Shown piece after piece: positions 10,369-21,265 of a stretch of 64,000 bases of DNA. Below the pieces are notes generated by a model. The model searched no databases, was not told the origin of the DNA, and saw nothing but the letters and a program-made list of their open reading frames with translations. The number at the start of each line of letters is the position of its first letter. The stretch's first letter is position 1. The DNA lies in contig OU862906.1 of assembly GCA_917880885.1 (NCBI GenBank), positions 62,724,665-62,788,664 of the forward strand, given 5' to 3'. The stretch is from Limnephilus marmoratus. Taxonomy: Eukaryota; Arthropoda; Insecta; Trichoptera; Limnephilidae. The position numbers and the translations under genes are program-made.

Positions 10369-11883
10369 GAAATTATTGATAAATTGATTTTTGTATAATA
10401 TAAAGCAAGTGTTTCTGTTCATGTGAGTGGCTTGAATTCGATAACTTTTTTTCAGTGACTTACTAAGTATTGAAAAAATCGATAAATATTTGTGATGCTT
10501 TACTTTTGTTTGTTCGGTGATACCAGAGACTATTTAAACGACAGTAGGGAAATGTCGCGAGACGGATGAAAATAGGGATGAACACGGGAAAAGATTTAAG
10601 TTTTTCACCAAAAGAATCCTAGTACTGATTGAAAATACTTAAACATACAATACAAACAGTTCTTCCATCTACTGGTCACCAAAAAGCCACGAGATGGGGA
10701 GAAAGAAAAAGATTCTATTTATTTTTATCAATCGAATCTCTACTAACCCAAATCTTAATCGTATAACAAAACCTCCCCGGACTGCAGGACATCTCACCAG
10801 CACAATATAAATCGGGGCATTCTGAATTCTTGGCGTACGGGAGCGGCGAGAAAAAAACGTGTGGATTGGCCCGAACATAGCGGCAAATGTCTCCAGCATG
10901 ACTAAGCTGATCTCTCCTCATCATGACACTGCGTGACCGGCCCGGCCCGGCCCGAACAGCCCAAACATCCCGTACAGCCTGAACGGACCTCTTTCAATCT
11001 GACATCCCGAGACGAACCGGCATGACTTCCAAACAACGCTTCGACCGCCCCCCTTCACAATACTTCGATTTTGTTTGATACACTTCGATCGAATTGATAA
11101 AGGACTGGGAGGGCTCTCCAAGAAACTTTATTGATTCCGTACAAAAGCACCGAACAGCCAAGATTAGCCTATTGAATTAAAAAAAAAACTTTATTTGTGT
11201 TAGGTACCTATCATTCGGTTTACCTTTTCGAGTGTTATTTGTTATTTTATGAATCCATTCCAATCGTAAAATAGTGAAGGGCGTGGCAGCCTTAACAATG
11301 GAATCTCAAACACTTGTTACTAAGATTCTACGATAGCGTTTTTATTTGCTTCTTTTTAATATTCATATTGTGATCGTATAAATCATTCTTAAACGGGTCT
11401 TATTATGAGGAAGTTTATTGGAATAGGGAACAAAGATGTAAACGAGATTATTTTTTGGATGTTTTTGGTTATATTGTTAAATGATTTAAAGCATTTACTG
11501 GATTACAAGTTGTAGGAGACAGGACAAGGCGTAAGACCGCGACGAAAGGGTTATAAACGCACGTTAATCCTTCATTAATAAGCGATATACCTATATTATA
11601 TGCGTATTATTTAAAAAGTGCTTATAAAGCTCGCAGCCGGAATGAGCAAGCAATTTCATCTTCGAATGTGAGATATGTGAGTAGGTGGGATTGTATAATA
11701 TACACAGCCAGCGAGTAGGTATACATAACTTATTATTACGAGTTGCAAACATTCCCGTCCACGGTGATCATTTTAGCATTGCTTATACTTATAATAAAGC
11801 TGCATATAATTTATACTTCTTTGAGGCGTGCGTGCGTGTGTGTAAAGAAATGTACTTCACACATATTATATCAAACACTACAG

Positions 11884-11884
<1 letters not shown>
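10369..11884. other. Unassigned sequence
   Basis: No gene recognised. A patch of GGCCC pentamers lies at about 10937-10955 inside a more GC-rich stretch (10780-11110). The remainder is AT-rich and holds no motif I can name. Confidence 0.45.

Positions 11885-11916
<32 letters not shown>
11885..11916. repeat. (TA)n microsatellite
   Basis: About 15 TA repeats next to a T run (11917-11927) that is the A tail of the minus-strand LINE fragment to the right. The microsatellite probably grew from that tail. Confidence 0.9.
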
Positions 11917-11923
<7 letters not shown>

Positions 11924-12645
11924 TATTGTTTTTATTTCTTGCTAGAGCAATCCCGATGAGTTACAGAACTCATTTTAGGACATAAAAAGGAACATACAAA
12001 TCATGGGTGGGAGGAAATAGTTAAAATTTTACATAGGAATTTGGATATTAAAATATAAGATTCACATACAATATAGAAGAAAAATAAAAGACAGGTTGAG
12101 TAGAATAAACAGCAATGGAAAATAATTAAAGAAAAAGGGAACAAGGTTATATAGATATGGATGATTACAACTTAATGGAAAAGAAAAGAAGAGAAAAGAA
12201 ACAAGACAATTGAACATGACAAGAAAATTACAAAGTTTCATCCTTATACATACTTAAAAAATATTCTTTTAAAGCATTACTCTGATTTTTTTTATTTTGC
12301 TAGATTCCCTTGTACATATCTGGTAGCTAATTATGTAGTGTATAGGCAACATAGTTTAGAGATTTTATCCCATATTTTGTAGTGTGTGTTTGAGGTATGC
12401 GGATTTTATTGCTATTTCGAGTATTGTGAGTGTGGATGTCTTGATTGTAAAGTGGCTTGATGTTAGTGTGAGTTGATTGTTGGGTAATTTGTAGGATGGT
12501 GCTTGTGATTTCATGTTTAGGAAGGACTGTGATTGGAAGAATACCGGAAAGTGAATAGATGTCTCTGACATGGGTGTCTCGTGGAAGTCCAAAAACATTT
12601 CTGAGAGCTCGGCTATTATTTATGTTATTATTAAATTACACCCTT
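11917..12645 (-). pseudogene. LINE 3' end: decayed RT C-terminal domain and 3' UTR
   Basis: From about 12640 downwards one minus-strand frame reads like the C-terminal domain of Jockey/CR1-group reverse transcriptases: SRALRNVFGLPRDTHVRDIY, then HNTRNSNKIRIPQTH, then YGIKSLNYVAYTLHN, an in-frame stop, LPDMYKGI, and a second stop. The NTRN...RIP...KSL.Y...YN.LP order is characteristic. The sequence then passes into an AT-rich 3' UTR with a short hairpin (ATGAGTTCTGTAACTCAT, 11957-11974) and ends in an A tail at 11917. The upstream RT core is missing, so the copy is 5'-truncated and dead. Confidence 0.7.
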
Positions 12646-12708
12646 ACACCCATTTTAAAAATATGCAAGAAATTTTTTTGTCGTGTTCGGATTTGAATTT
12701 CAAAAGTT

Positions 12709-12785
12709 ATAATAATAATAACGTAATATTTGTATAGCGCAGTTTTGTGTCATTTCACTTCAAGTGCAACTATCAAAGCAACGAA
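12709..12785 (-). mobile_element. SINE-like family D, short copy
   Basis: The plus strand reads AATAATAACGTAATATTTGT, then ATAGCGCAGTTTTGTGTCAT. It matches the longer copies at 32003-32250 and 39478-39805. On the minus strand the family ends GCGCTATAC...(ATT)n. This copy keeps only about 75 bp of the 3' end. Confidence 0.65.
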
Positions 12786-12796
12786 TCAATAAATAA

Positions 12797-12932
12797 TTTA
12801 ATTAATGAAGTCATATTAGCCAACCTCAAACGAAAATCTGAAACAGAAAAATCAAAAAAAGATGCGGTTACATCTAGAACTTGAACACAGGACTTATGAC
12901 TTGCTCTACCAACTGAGCTAATGTGTCCCTAT
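12797..12932 (-). mobile_element. tRNA-derived SINE family C
   Basis: The minus-strand head has a perfect A box (TTAGCTCAGTTGG, near 12911-12923) and a B box GTGTTCAAGTTC. The body is TCTGATTTTTCT-rich followed by TTCGTTTGAGGTTGGCTAAT and a TAATTAAATTA end. The body matches the plus-strand copy at 52450-52590 and the partial copy at 13450-13525. Confidence 0.7.
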
Positions 12933-13034
12933 TAGATTCGGTCATATTTAACTGTATCATTCTTCAACTAAAAACTACCAACATTATCTTTATGTATTAT
13001 TGCAAGATTCAACCAGAACCAAATGCTATCTAGA

Positions 13035-13447
13035 TAATAATTACCTTCATGACCTGTGTCATCTTTGGGGATGCTGTGTGGAGGGTCTTTTTAGGAAAGG
13101 AAGGAAGGAGAGGAAGTTCTGGGAAGGAAAAAAGTTTGAGGGGTGGGTAGGAATCGGAAGGTCAGTGTGTCCAGGAGTGACGTACGTATGAATCCATCTC
13201 TCCCACTGCGGTGCAAGGCGATGTTCCAAGAGACAACGGCTGTAGAAGTTAAAGGGATTCCCCCAACTATTCTCTCCCGATCTGGCCTGCCAGGCAGCTG
13301 GTGGGCAGACGCATCCACCACTAAGACCTGGACAAACCTCACCCCATGAACCCGGGCACCCACGTTAAGTCACAAAACGTAGCGAGCCACTTGGGTTGAC
13401 CAATGGCAGAGGTGTTGGTTATCCAATAAAACCCGCGTCCCAAATTG
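13035..13447 (-). mobile_element. SINE-like element, family P copy 3
   Basis: Near full length on the minus strand from CAATTTGGGACGCGGG (about 13447), truncated at the 3' side: the poly-A and outer stem are gone, and homology starts at GATAATAATTACC (13035). The conserved middle (CTTGCACCGCAGTGGGAGAG on the minus strand) is intact. It lies between two family C SINE pieces. Confidence 0.8.
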
Positions 13448-13449
13448 TA

Positions 13450-13525
13450 ATACTTAATTAATGAAGACAAATACCTATTAGCGAAACTGAAACGAAAATC
13501 TTAAACATAAAAGATGCGGAACTAA
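13450..13525 (-). mobile_element. SINE family C, partial copy
   Basis: TTAATTAATGAAG, then CCTATTAGCGAAACTGAAAC, then TTAAACATAAAAGATGCGG parallels 12797-12870. The tRNA head is not recognisable. Confidence 0.55.
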
Positions 13526-13920
13526 TCTCCTGCTGACAAGCTACTTGTAGTAACTTAGCGGGTATAAATTCCCATTGTATGTAACTTTAATACAATAATT
13601 TAAAAAAATTCGACACTTGACGTGAAAAAATATTGCCAGAATTCTTTTTAAAATAAATGGGAGATATAAGAAAAGGAAAAAAATATTTTTTCACAAAAAA
13701 TTACTGAAAAAAGGGTTCTCATTACACATCTAAGAAGAATTCAATCTTTCCCGCGAACGTGTTTCTGTAAAAGGGGATAAGGGCGCCTTAATAATATTAA
13801 ATTGGGTAAGATGTTTATCACTTTAATATTTTCATCACGTTCATTTTATTGCCCCTCTAACAAAATGTGGCGTTTTCGGTTTGTTTACTCAATTGCATAC
13901 GCCGTGGATTAACTTCCACA

Positions 13921-14230
13921 GTACGCTGAAAAATGACGGTAGGACGCCCCAAAGTAGTAAAAAAATTCAACATGAAATATGAAATATTATTGTAATGTCA
14001 GAGAAGGCATTACCCCCGTTGGTTAGTGGGTAAATTTTAGCGAAATAATTTAACAGCTTTTAGATATCTTTCAAAGGCACGCTGAAAATTTTTGATAAGG
14101 CGCCCCGCTGAAGTAAAAAATGCACTAATAAATAATCACAATTTTATTATTATTAGGGTTGGGTTTTTCCCTTTCGGTGAGTGGGCGAAGTTTAGCAGGA
14201 TAATTTTACATGGTGTGGACGCACCTTAAC
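13921..14230 (+). repeat. Diverged ~157-bp tandem duplication
   Basis: Unit 1 starts at TACGCTGAAAAATGACGG (about 13921) and unit 2 at CACGCTGAAAATTTTTG (about 14078). Both continue with GGCGCCCC/GGACGCCCC...AAGTA and later with TTAGTGGGTAAATTTTAGC versus GAGTGGGCGAAGTTTAGC. The copies are clearly related but old. Confidence 0.55.
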
Positions 14231-14413
14231 AGCCGTGTTTTCTTTTGTTGGTTTCTTTTAATAGCGGCTCTCGGTTCCTTTTCACAGGCGGAGATTTCAT
14301 TTCCCAGTGGATATGTGCTATTAAACCAATTTAGAAGCTGTAAATAATGCAAAAAATAATGTAATTGGTGTTGAAAATTCTTCTCTAATACACTTAACTA
14401 ACTTTACATGAGT

Positions 14414-15021
14414 TGTGATGGTTTAAAATGAGTTACCTCATTAAATTTGTATTTTGTATGTAATAAAATGGCTAGCTACAGTCTGGAAGTAGAACATGAT
14501 AAATGTCAAGTCTATGAAATAAAAGAGGAAATTAAATATTATAATAAGATTTATTGAATTAATATCGACATGACATTTACGAAGCAATTATTAAAGACTC
14601 TATAAAGATTATTTGATCTCAAGGGGTGTTTGTAAAACTCGAAGAGTTTTACAACAATCAAACTACGTGTGATAAGAATTTAAGTTATGTGGAAAACAAG
14701 CAAGGTTGGACGCCAGAGTGTTTAAACAGCAACACCCAAGTATTAAATAGTAAAACCAAAATGGTAACCTTGAATATCTGACTAAAATAAATAATATATT
14801 AGGATTTAGATTAACGTTACGAATTCGATGCGCCATGGTGATGTTGGTTTCAATCCGTCGCAGGTATCCGCTCCGCTACTTGGGCTTGCTCGATCCAAAC
14901 TGAAGCGCCCGAACTTTTCCGAAGCATCTCGAAACATCTGCCGCCCCTTCGGAGTGCAATGCTGCCAACCAAATCATGCGAAATTTGCGAATCGCTCACG
15001 ACGCTAGCAGCAAATGTTACA
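14414..15021 (-). repeat. 3' LTR
   Basis: 608 bp, TGTGATGG...GTTACA on the plus strand. The fourth base is G here and A in the other LTR; a second A/G difference lies at about base 14. Everything else compared is identical. Confidence 0.95.
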
Positions 15022-15034
15022 TTACCCCTCCACC
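15022..15034 (-). promoter_or_regulatory. Polypurine tract of the LTR element
   Basis: Minus-strand GGTGGAGGGGTAA abuts the inner edge of the 3' LTR. This is where plus-strand DNA synthesis would be primed. Confidence 0.8.
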
Positions 15035-15322
15035 AAAAAGAAAATATTTCCTCCTGGAAATCAAGAGGTCCATGTGTCACTTCCTGAAGAGAACTGCATA
15101 CTATATGAGCCTTGGTCGTAAATGTTAGTCATGGAAGAAGCCAAAATATAAGGATTGTCAGCCGGAAGGATCCTGGTGATAGAAGTACTCCCAATCCATA
15201 TAATGTACCTCATGGAAGAAGCGGTGACCACCGTACTGCAATACTGAAGCCATGACATAATGCGATGAACAGAAAGACGCATCAATCTATGCAGCTTCTC
15301 TCCAATTATGATGCATTCAATA

Positions 15323-15565
15323 ACTGATGACCCAAGATGGCCCAAGGTAGAGATGAAATATCTGGTCTGGAATCTCAAATTCAGCTTCTTTTGCTATTTA
15401 TTTCTTCCAAAACTGATGACCCAAGATGGCCCAAGGTAGCGATGAAACATTTGGTCCGAAATCTCAAATTCAGCGTCTTCTGATATTACTTTCTTCCAAA
15501 ACTGATGACCCAAGATGGCCCACGGTAGAGATAGAAGCTCTGGTACAACATCTTGAAGTCCAGCG
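15323..15565. repeat. 89-bp tandem repeat inside the LTR element
   Basis: ACTGATGACCCAAGATGGCC starts at 15323, 15412 and 15501, exactly 89 bp apart, with increasing divergence in the third copy. No protein repeat is evident. Confidence 0.9.
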
Positions 15566-17849
15566 TTGATGATTTTGAAAGAATCTTCCTATGATGATGT
15601 CTTCAAGCGGGATAATGATGCGACGTGGCTTGAAGTCAGATGAATGCCTTGACCCACATTTTGAAACCAGCGACAATGAACATGAAGGATGCTTTCTTCT
15701 TAGTCTTGCTATTTAAATTTTCTTGAGATTATCTTGAAGTTCCCTACACTAAACTGCCTAAATAAGGTTACCAGCAACAAAGTAAGATATAAAAGGAAAG
15801 AAAAATTCAAGATGAAATATTTAAAAAATGATTATGTAAATGTATGCTCAAAGCTGAAATTGAAATTTTTCCACATAACATATTAAAGAACCCTAAATTA
15901 AAGATTTAATAATTGTAAAACTTCATGTCTTACACAAAAGAAACAATGAATTGATATGCAATTACAAAATTAGAATGCACGGGATTTACTGAAGTTTGAA
16001 ATAATATTACCCAGCGATGTAAATGTTTTATAAATAAAAGTGTTTTAAATTGAGATTAAATATGATAAAAAAAATTTATTATTCAATTAATCTAATACCC
16101 GGTAGATATCAAAATACAAAAAAATCAAAACATATGAAAATAAAATTTTTACTGAGATATTTTTAATTTATTCCTTTTCTTAAATTCCCAAAATAAAATA
16201 AAACAGCCTGTATTATGCTGAGCTGAGTATAAAATCTGAAAAATGAAATACTTAATTTGTTTGAAAGTAATTTAAAAAACCCCATGTAGCAAATAATAAC
16301 TTCGAGATAGTTAATAAACAATACCTAGGATGGTAAAATAATAATTAATGATAAATGTAATCAAATGTTGATAGATGGCTCTAGTACCGGCCCAATTATG
16401 TTCGTAATAAAATAAAAATATTTAATAATAATGTTACTACAAATTAGCAACAGATGTCATAGCTCTATTCTCATAATAATCAATTAAAATAATTTTAAGG
16501 ACCAAATGAACAGTTGTTATATTATAAAGCCTTGGTTAACTAAGTATTCATTGTATTTCAAGGCATCATCGGTATAATGAAGGTTCCAACTTCCCGATTG
16601 AATTAACTCCATTTCATTATACTGGAATTTATTAATAATTCATCCTAAAATTTCCAAGACAGAATTCTTAGGAGGAAATATCAGACGACACAATATTTAA
16701 CAAAAACTACAAACACACACAAACTTAATAGTTTTCTTAAAAGATTTAACCTATAAATATGCAATATGAATACGGTAATCGCACATAAAGGACAGTTATC
16801 ATTACTATCTCTTTCTATAAAAGTTCTTAGACCAAAACTTTCTGCCTGAATTATTGACACACATGGCTTCACTGAAATCCTCTCGAAAGAGATGAATGCC
16901 ATGAGCTTCTTACAACTCAACAAATTAATCTTTATATGAAGATAATTAACTTCATTTTCTGAAATCAAAAGAGACGGACATATCCTCATCGTAAGTTCAC
17001 AGATTACGCCAAAGATTCCTCCGTATCTCGCGAATGAAAGTGAACAGGCAAACCGACGCCTTCTATGTTCGGTTAAAAACGTGTTTGCGCTACAGTGATA
17101 GGAAAATATTTTATATCCTATTTATAGAATGCAAAACAAGGAAGGTTGACATACTCAGAGGATCTCAACGGGAGATCATGTTATGCCCCATAACTGCCGT
17201 TTTAAACGGTGGCAGTAATCGAATCAGTGTGAGATATATCCACTGCATTGAAGCGAAGCTCCAACTGTTTTGTTTAAAACAAAACTTGTCTGTTTCCTTC
17301 ACTCAAGGACCAACAATCCGTACACAAGACAATATAATCGAAGCCACAGTACATAAGACACATCCGTACACAAGACAACAATAGAAGACAAAACAACCCA
17401 AAAACATTCAATGCTCAAAACTCATTTACTCTTTGAGAGCTGAATGTATTGTTAACAAAATTCATCTGCTTTTGTTGACGCACCAAAAACAGATAAATTT
17501 TTCCCCAAAATTGCACCGCACATCATATGCTATATTAACTAGCAACACCAGGATCTTTGATATGTCCTATGACCGATTGATAACAGAATATTTAAAGTTT
17601 TCCGTTCTGAAAGTGAAGACGCAAACCCCAATAGCAGTTGTTGTATGTGTTATGTCAAACAATAATATGTAGATGGCGTTATTGAGAAACTGACTAAATT
17701 ATAACTTATGTCAAACTTGCATATTTATAATTACGAGATCTATTAAATGACCTAAAATATTGCGTGCTGTTAAGTTAATGAAAGTTATTTGAAAAACCTT
17801 ATTAGATAAAGTTTAAAGATGTAAATTCAATAAACCATATATTTGTTCA

Positions 17850-18240
17850 ACAATCTACTAATCGCTCCGAAAAAATACCTTGCAAACTCTGAAAACCCTA
17901 TGAAAAGGAAGATATGCAAGTACTTCAAGGAACAGGCAATAGATCGCCAAAAAAAAATTATAGATCAATTAATATAATAACAATCTAAACTGAAGAAAAA
18001 AAAAATTAATAATTCCGACCAGAACTATAAAGAATCCTTATACCTGTGAATTTTTACGTATGTAAACATGTGATAAAACTCTACATTATATATCAATTTA
18101 AATAGTTGTAATTTCATAACAATCATATTAGTTGCTCCGAAAGTTACTTCGCATAATCTCTAATAACCCTATTAAAGGAAGATATGCAAAACAAATTTAA
18201 GGTTCAGCCAACTGATCGCAAAATATTATACAATCTTCTA
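17850..18240. repeat. Diverged direct repeat inside the LTR element
   Basis: CGCTCCGAAAAAATACCTTG, ACCCTATGAAAAGGAAGATA and GATCGC (from 17865) recur as GCTCCGAAAGTTACTTCG, ACCCTATTAAAGGAAGATAT and GATCGC (from 18133), about 270 bp apart. Confidence 0.6.
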
Positions 18241-19548
18241 TACTAATTTATTGAATTATCCATTTATTGGAATCAAAACCCAAAAGATTAATTAGATAAT
18301 AGCCGATGAACAAATAATATAGTGATAAGCAACATTTTGCATTCACCTACAAAATGATGATTTCAAAATAACAGTTATTCATCAAACCCGAAAACTATAA
18401 GGAATTTATTTTATTTTAAAAGAAAAACTAATCCCGCCGACTAAAGAGAAATTAAAACTCGATAAAAATCTATTAAAATAATGATTTGAATACAAATCCC
18501 TGTTATGTACTAAAATCGGAATTTAATGAAATTTATCAAACCCTCACAAAAAAAATTTGTATAAAATATTAAACCGAAAGAACATAATGATATATTGCAA
18601 GGAAATTTAATTTCTTTTGAAAGCCCTACATGAGGAAAGAATAAAAAAAATCATCGATCAAATCAATATAACCCGGATAATAAATTATAAAAATTAATTT
18701 ACGTGAAACTAGCTTTAGTCGCTTTGCATAACAGGACAGCCCGAATTCTGTAGACGAAGGCTTTGAAGACGTCTTATCTCCACCCGGATGTCCAGCAAAA
18801 TTTGGTCCGCGTCTGAAATGCACGTTTGGTTACATTTATTATTATGAAAAATAAAATTTGTATAAGGGGAACAAAAATGAAATCAAAATTCCCAAAGTAA
18901 GATTGTAAAAGTTCACAATGTAACAGAACATATCAATTGCAGGTAGGATAACTATTTGTATTAAGTTTATAACATGTGAAGAAATTCATGTGTGCAATGA
19001 TGTCAATAATAATTATTGCATCAGGTAGGTAGGTAATTAATGAAATTTACACATTATTGCAAAATATAAGCACGAAAAATATCACAAAATAAATGCAATG
19101 AGATTAAACAGCCACTCATAACACAGTGTAAATAAATTAGCTTGTAATAAAATATACTTACAAGTTTCAATTATTAACGGATGACCAGCACGAGTTTTGT
19201 ACAAAGTGATATTATTAAATTTGCCGAAATATTATTAATTCCATCTGCAGAAATTAAATCCATCCCATCTGCTATAAAAACAATGTGTACCTACCTAAAT
19301 AATTAGTAGGAGAAATAAATATGATTAGTACAAGACAAACAAATAACACAAAATAAAATGAGTTGTGGATGAACAAGCCCAAGTAAATATAAAATATGCA
19401 ATTAACAAAAGTAAAATGAATACATACCCACGACGGTAAAAGCAACACACCAACGAATTGTAACCTCAATCTAACCTAAAATGACATATCGCGGAGAATT
19501 TAAATCATATCCACATAAAACTTGCAAAACATAGTTTGACTGGAACTA

Positions 19549-19566
19549 CCACGTTGGGCTCGCCAC
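19549..19566 (-). promoter_or_regulatory. Primer binding site of the LTR element
   Basis: Minus-strand GTGGCGAGCCCAACGTGG directly follows the 5' LTR; it starts TGG one base after the LTR end, as expected for pairing with a tRNA 3' CCA end. The tRNA identity was not determined. Confidence 0.85.
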
Positions 19567-20174
19567 TGTAATGGTTTAAGATGAGTTACCTCATTAAATT
19601 TGTATTTTGTATGTAATAAAATGGCTAGCTACAGTCTGGAAGTAGAACATGATAAATGTCAAGTCTATGAAATAAAAGAGGAAATTAAATATTATAATAA
19701 GATTTATTGAATTAATATCGACATGACATTTACGAAGCAATTATTAAAGACTCTATAAAGATTATTTGATCTCAAGGGGTGTTTGTAAAACTCGAAGAGT
19801 TTTACAACAATCAAACTACGTGTGATAAGAATTTAAGTTATGTGGAAAACAAGCAAGGTTGGACGCCAGAGTGTTTAAACAGCAACACCCAAGTATTAAA
19901 TAGTAAAACCAAAATGGTAACCTTGAATATCTGACTAAAATAAATAATATATTAGGATTTAGATTAACGTTACGAATTCGATGCGCCATGGTGATGTTGG
20001 TTTCAATCCGTCGCAGGTATCCGCTCCGCTACTTGGGCTTGCTCGATCCAAACTGAAGCGCCCGAACTTTTCCGAAGCATCTCGAAACATCTGCCGCCCC
20101 TTCGGAGTGCAATGCTGCCAACCAAATCATGCGAAATTTGCGAATCGCTCACGACGCTAGCAGCAAATGTTACA
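19567..20174 (-). repeat. 5' LTR
   Basis: 608 bp, TGTAATGG...GTTACA on the plus strand, followed by the GAGT target duplication. It would drive minus-strand transcription of the element. Confidence 0.95.
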
Positions 20175-20589
20175 GAGTTAACAATGGGTTTAACGAAAAG
20201 TAAGGATTTTTTTTTAGCAGTTTATTTAATTTTTGTGAGTGTTATGGATTCCTCCGTAACCCATCATGGAAATTGTGTTGCGAACTGAAATCAGCGATGT
20301 AAACAATTTATGGCGATTTTAGCAAGCACAAAATCAAGCCAAGGAAAAATGTCGCTTCCATCAAAAATAATTGTAGATATCTGAGACACGGTCATTCGGT
20401 TGCTTTTTCAGTGTCCTACTAAAGGGAAAATATATCTTAAATACACAAAAAACGCATACCTATTAAACACTTCTTTTTAAATAGCTCCCCGGTTTTACCA
20501 TGCGTGAAGTTGAGTATAGTTGTCAACAATAAAAGTTTATAAGTGAGGAAATTTCAAGCAGTCTATATTTATTAGGGATATTTTCAACA

Positions 20590-21104
20590 TTTCAACTGTT
20601 GACCCACCACAAAATTTGGAAGCCACCTCTGGTGGTAAACAAATTTCTTTAAAAAATCCTTGATTCTGTGCAGAAACGAGCTGTCCGTTTGACAGTTTCC
20701 CCGGTTTGCAAACGGATTGCAATCTTTAGAGCACAGGAGTCAGGTGAGATTGCTTTCCGTGTTTTACCGGTATATCAATTATAAGGTGTTCCGAGGAACT
20801 AACATCTATGATCCCTTCGGTCCCTGTGCATGGTTGGAAAACACGCCAATCGCGCGCCACACATTCGTACACACTTGTCATTTGTGTCACACGAGAAAGT
20901 GACGTTTATGATTTGTGCTTGAGATCAAGAGCTCGGCAGTAAAACAATTTTCCGACTTCTGTGTTTCCTGCCTCCTACAACATGAATCTATTCAAGATCC
21001 ATGTTCACTCCTTCTTCTCAAAAAACTCTCCACACAGCATCCCCAGAAATATAACAGGCATGGGAAAAATATTTTCCTTATTTCTGTGCAGAGTTAATGT
21101 AAAA
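20590..21104 (+). pseudogene. LINE C-terminal fragment, frameshifted (LINE-K)
   Basis: Three plus-strand frames in order read like the C-terminal domain of insect Jockey/CR1-group RTs: LDSVQKRAVRLTVSPVCKR (from about 20658), then SLEHRSQVRLLSVFYRYIN with HTFVHTCHLC, then FPTSVFPASYNMNLFKIHVH near 20955-21010. The order QKRAxRL - LxHRxxVxxLxVFYRY - H-P - LPxxVFPxxYNxxxFKxxVxxF is distinctive. Frameshifts make it non-functional. Its last 77 bp (21028-21104: CTCCACACAGCATCCCCAG ... GTGCAGAGTTAATGTAAAA) align with the 3' end of SINE-like family P. Confidence 0.65.
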
Positions 21105-21149
21105 CCAAAATATAATTGAAATAATTTTAAATGTTTAAATAAAATTTTG

Positions 21150-21265
21150 AAAATAATACAATTTAATCAAATAAAATTCACTTCGGCATGTCGGAATTTG
21201 AAACCGCAACCTTCGGATTGCTAGTCAAGAGCCTTACCTCTCGATTACGCGGGCTATCGAGTTTA
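21150..21265 (-). mobile_element. SINE family A, head only
   Basis: Minus-strand tRNA-like head (ATCGAGAGGTAAGGCTC ... GGTTTCAAATTCC) followed by AAGTGAATTTTATTTGATTA, the same head/body junction as the full copies at 24722 and 28706. The rest of the body is missing. Confidence 0.6.

Larger units (their letters stand above)
14414..20174 (-). mobile_element. Complete non-autonomous LTR retrotransposon, Ty3/gypsy-type signals
   Basis: Two 608-bp direct repeats (14414-15021 and 19567-20174) flank 4545 bp. The LTRs begin TGT and end ACA and differ at only two bases that I can see. The element is flanked by GAGT on both sides (14410-14413, 20175-20178), a 4-bp target duplication. On the minus strand a primer binding site follows the 5' LTR after one base (TGGCGAGCCCAACGTGG) and a polypurine tract (GGTGGAGGGGTAA) precedes the 3' LTR, which fixes the orientation. 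The interior has no gag, protease, RT, RNase H or integrase; the longest frames are about 100 codons and motif-free. It must have moved using proteins in trans. Confidence 0.92.

Noticed and set aside
17034..17384. 116-codon plus-strand frame inside the LTR element
   Set aside because: It is antisense to the element's transcription direction and lacks any gag- or pol-like motif.
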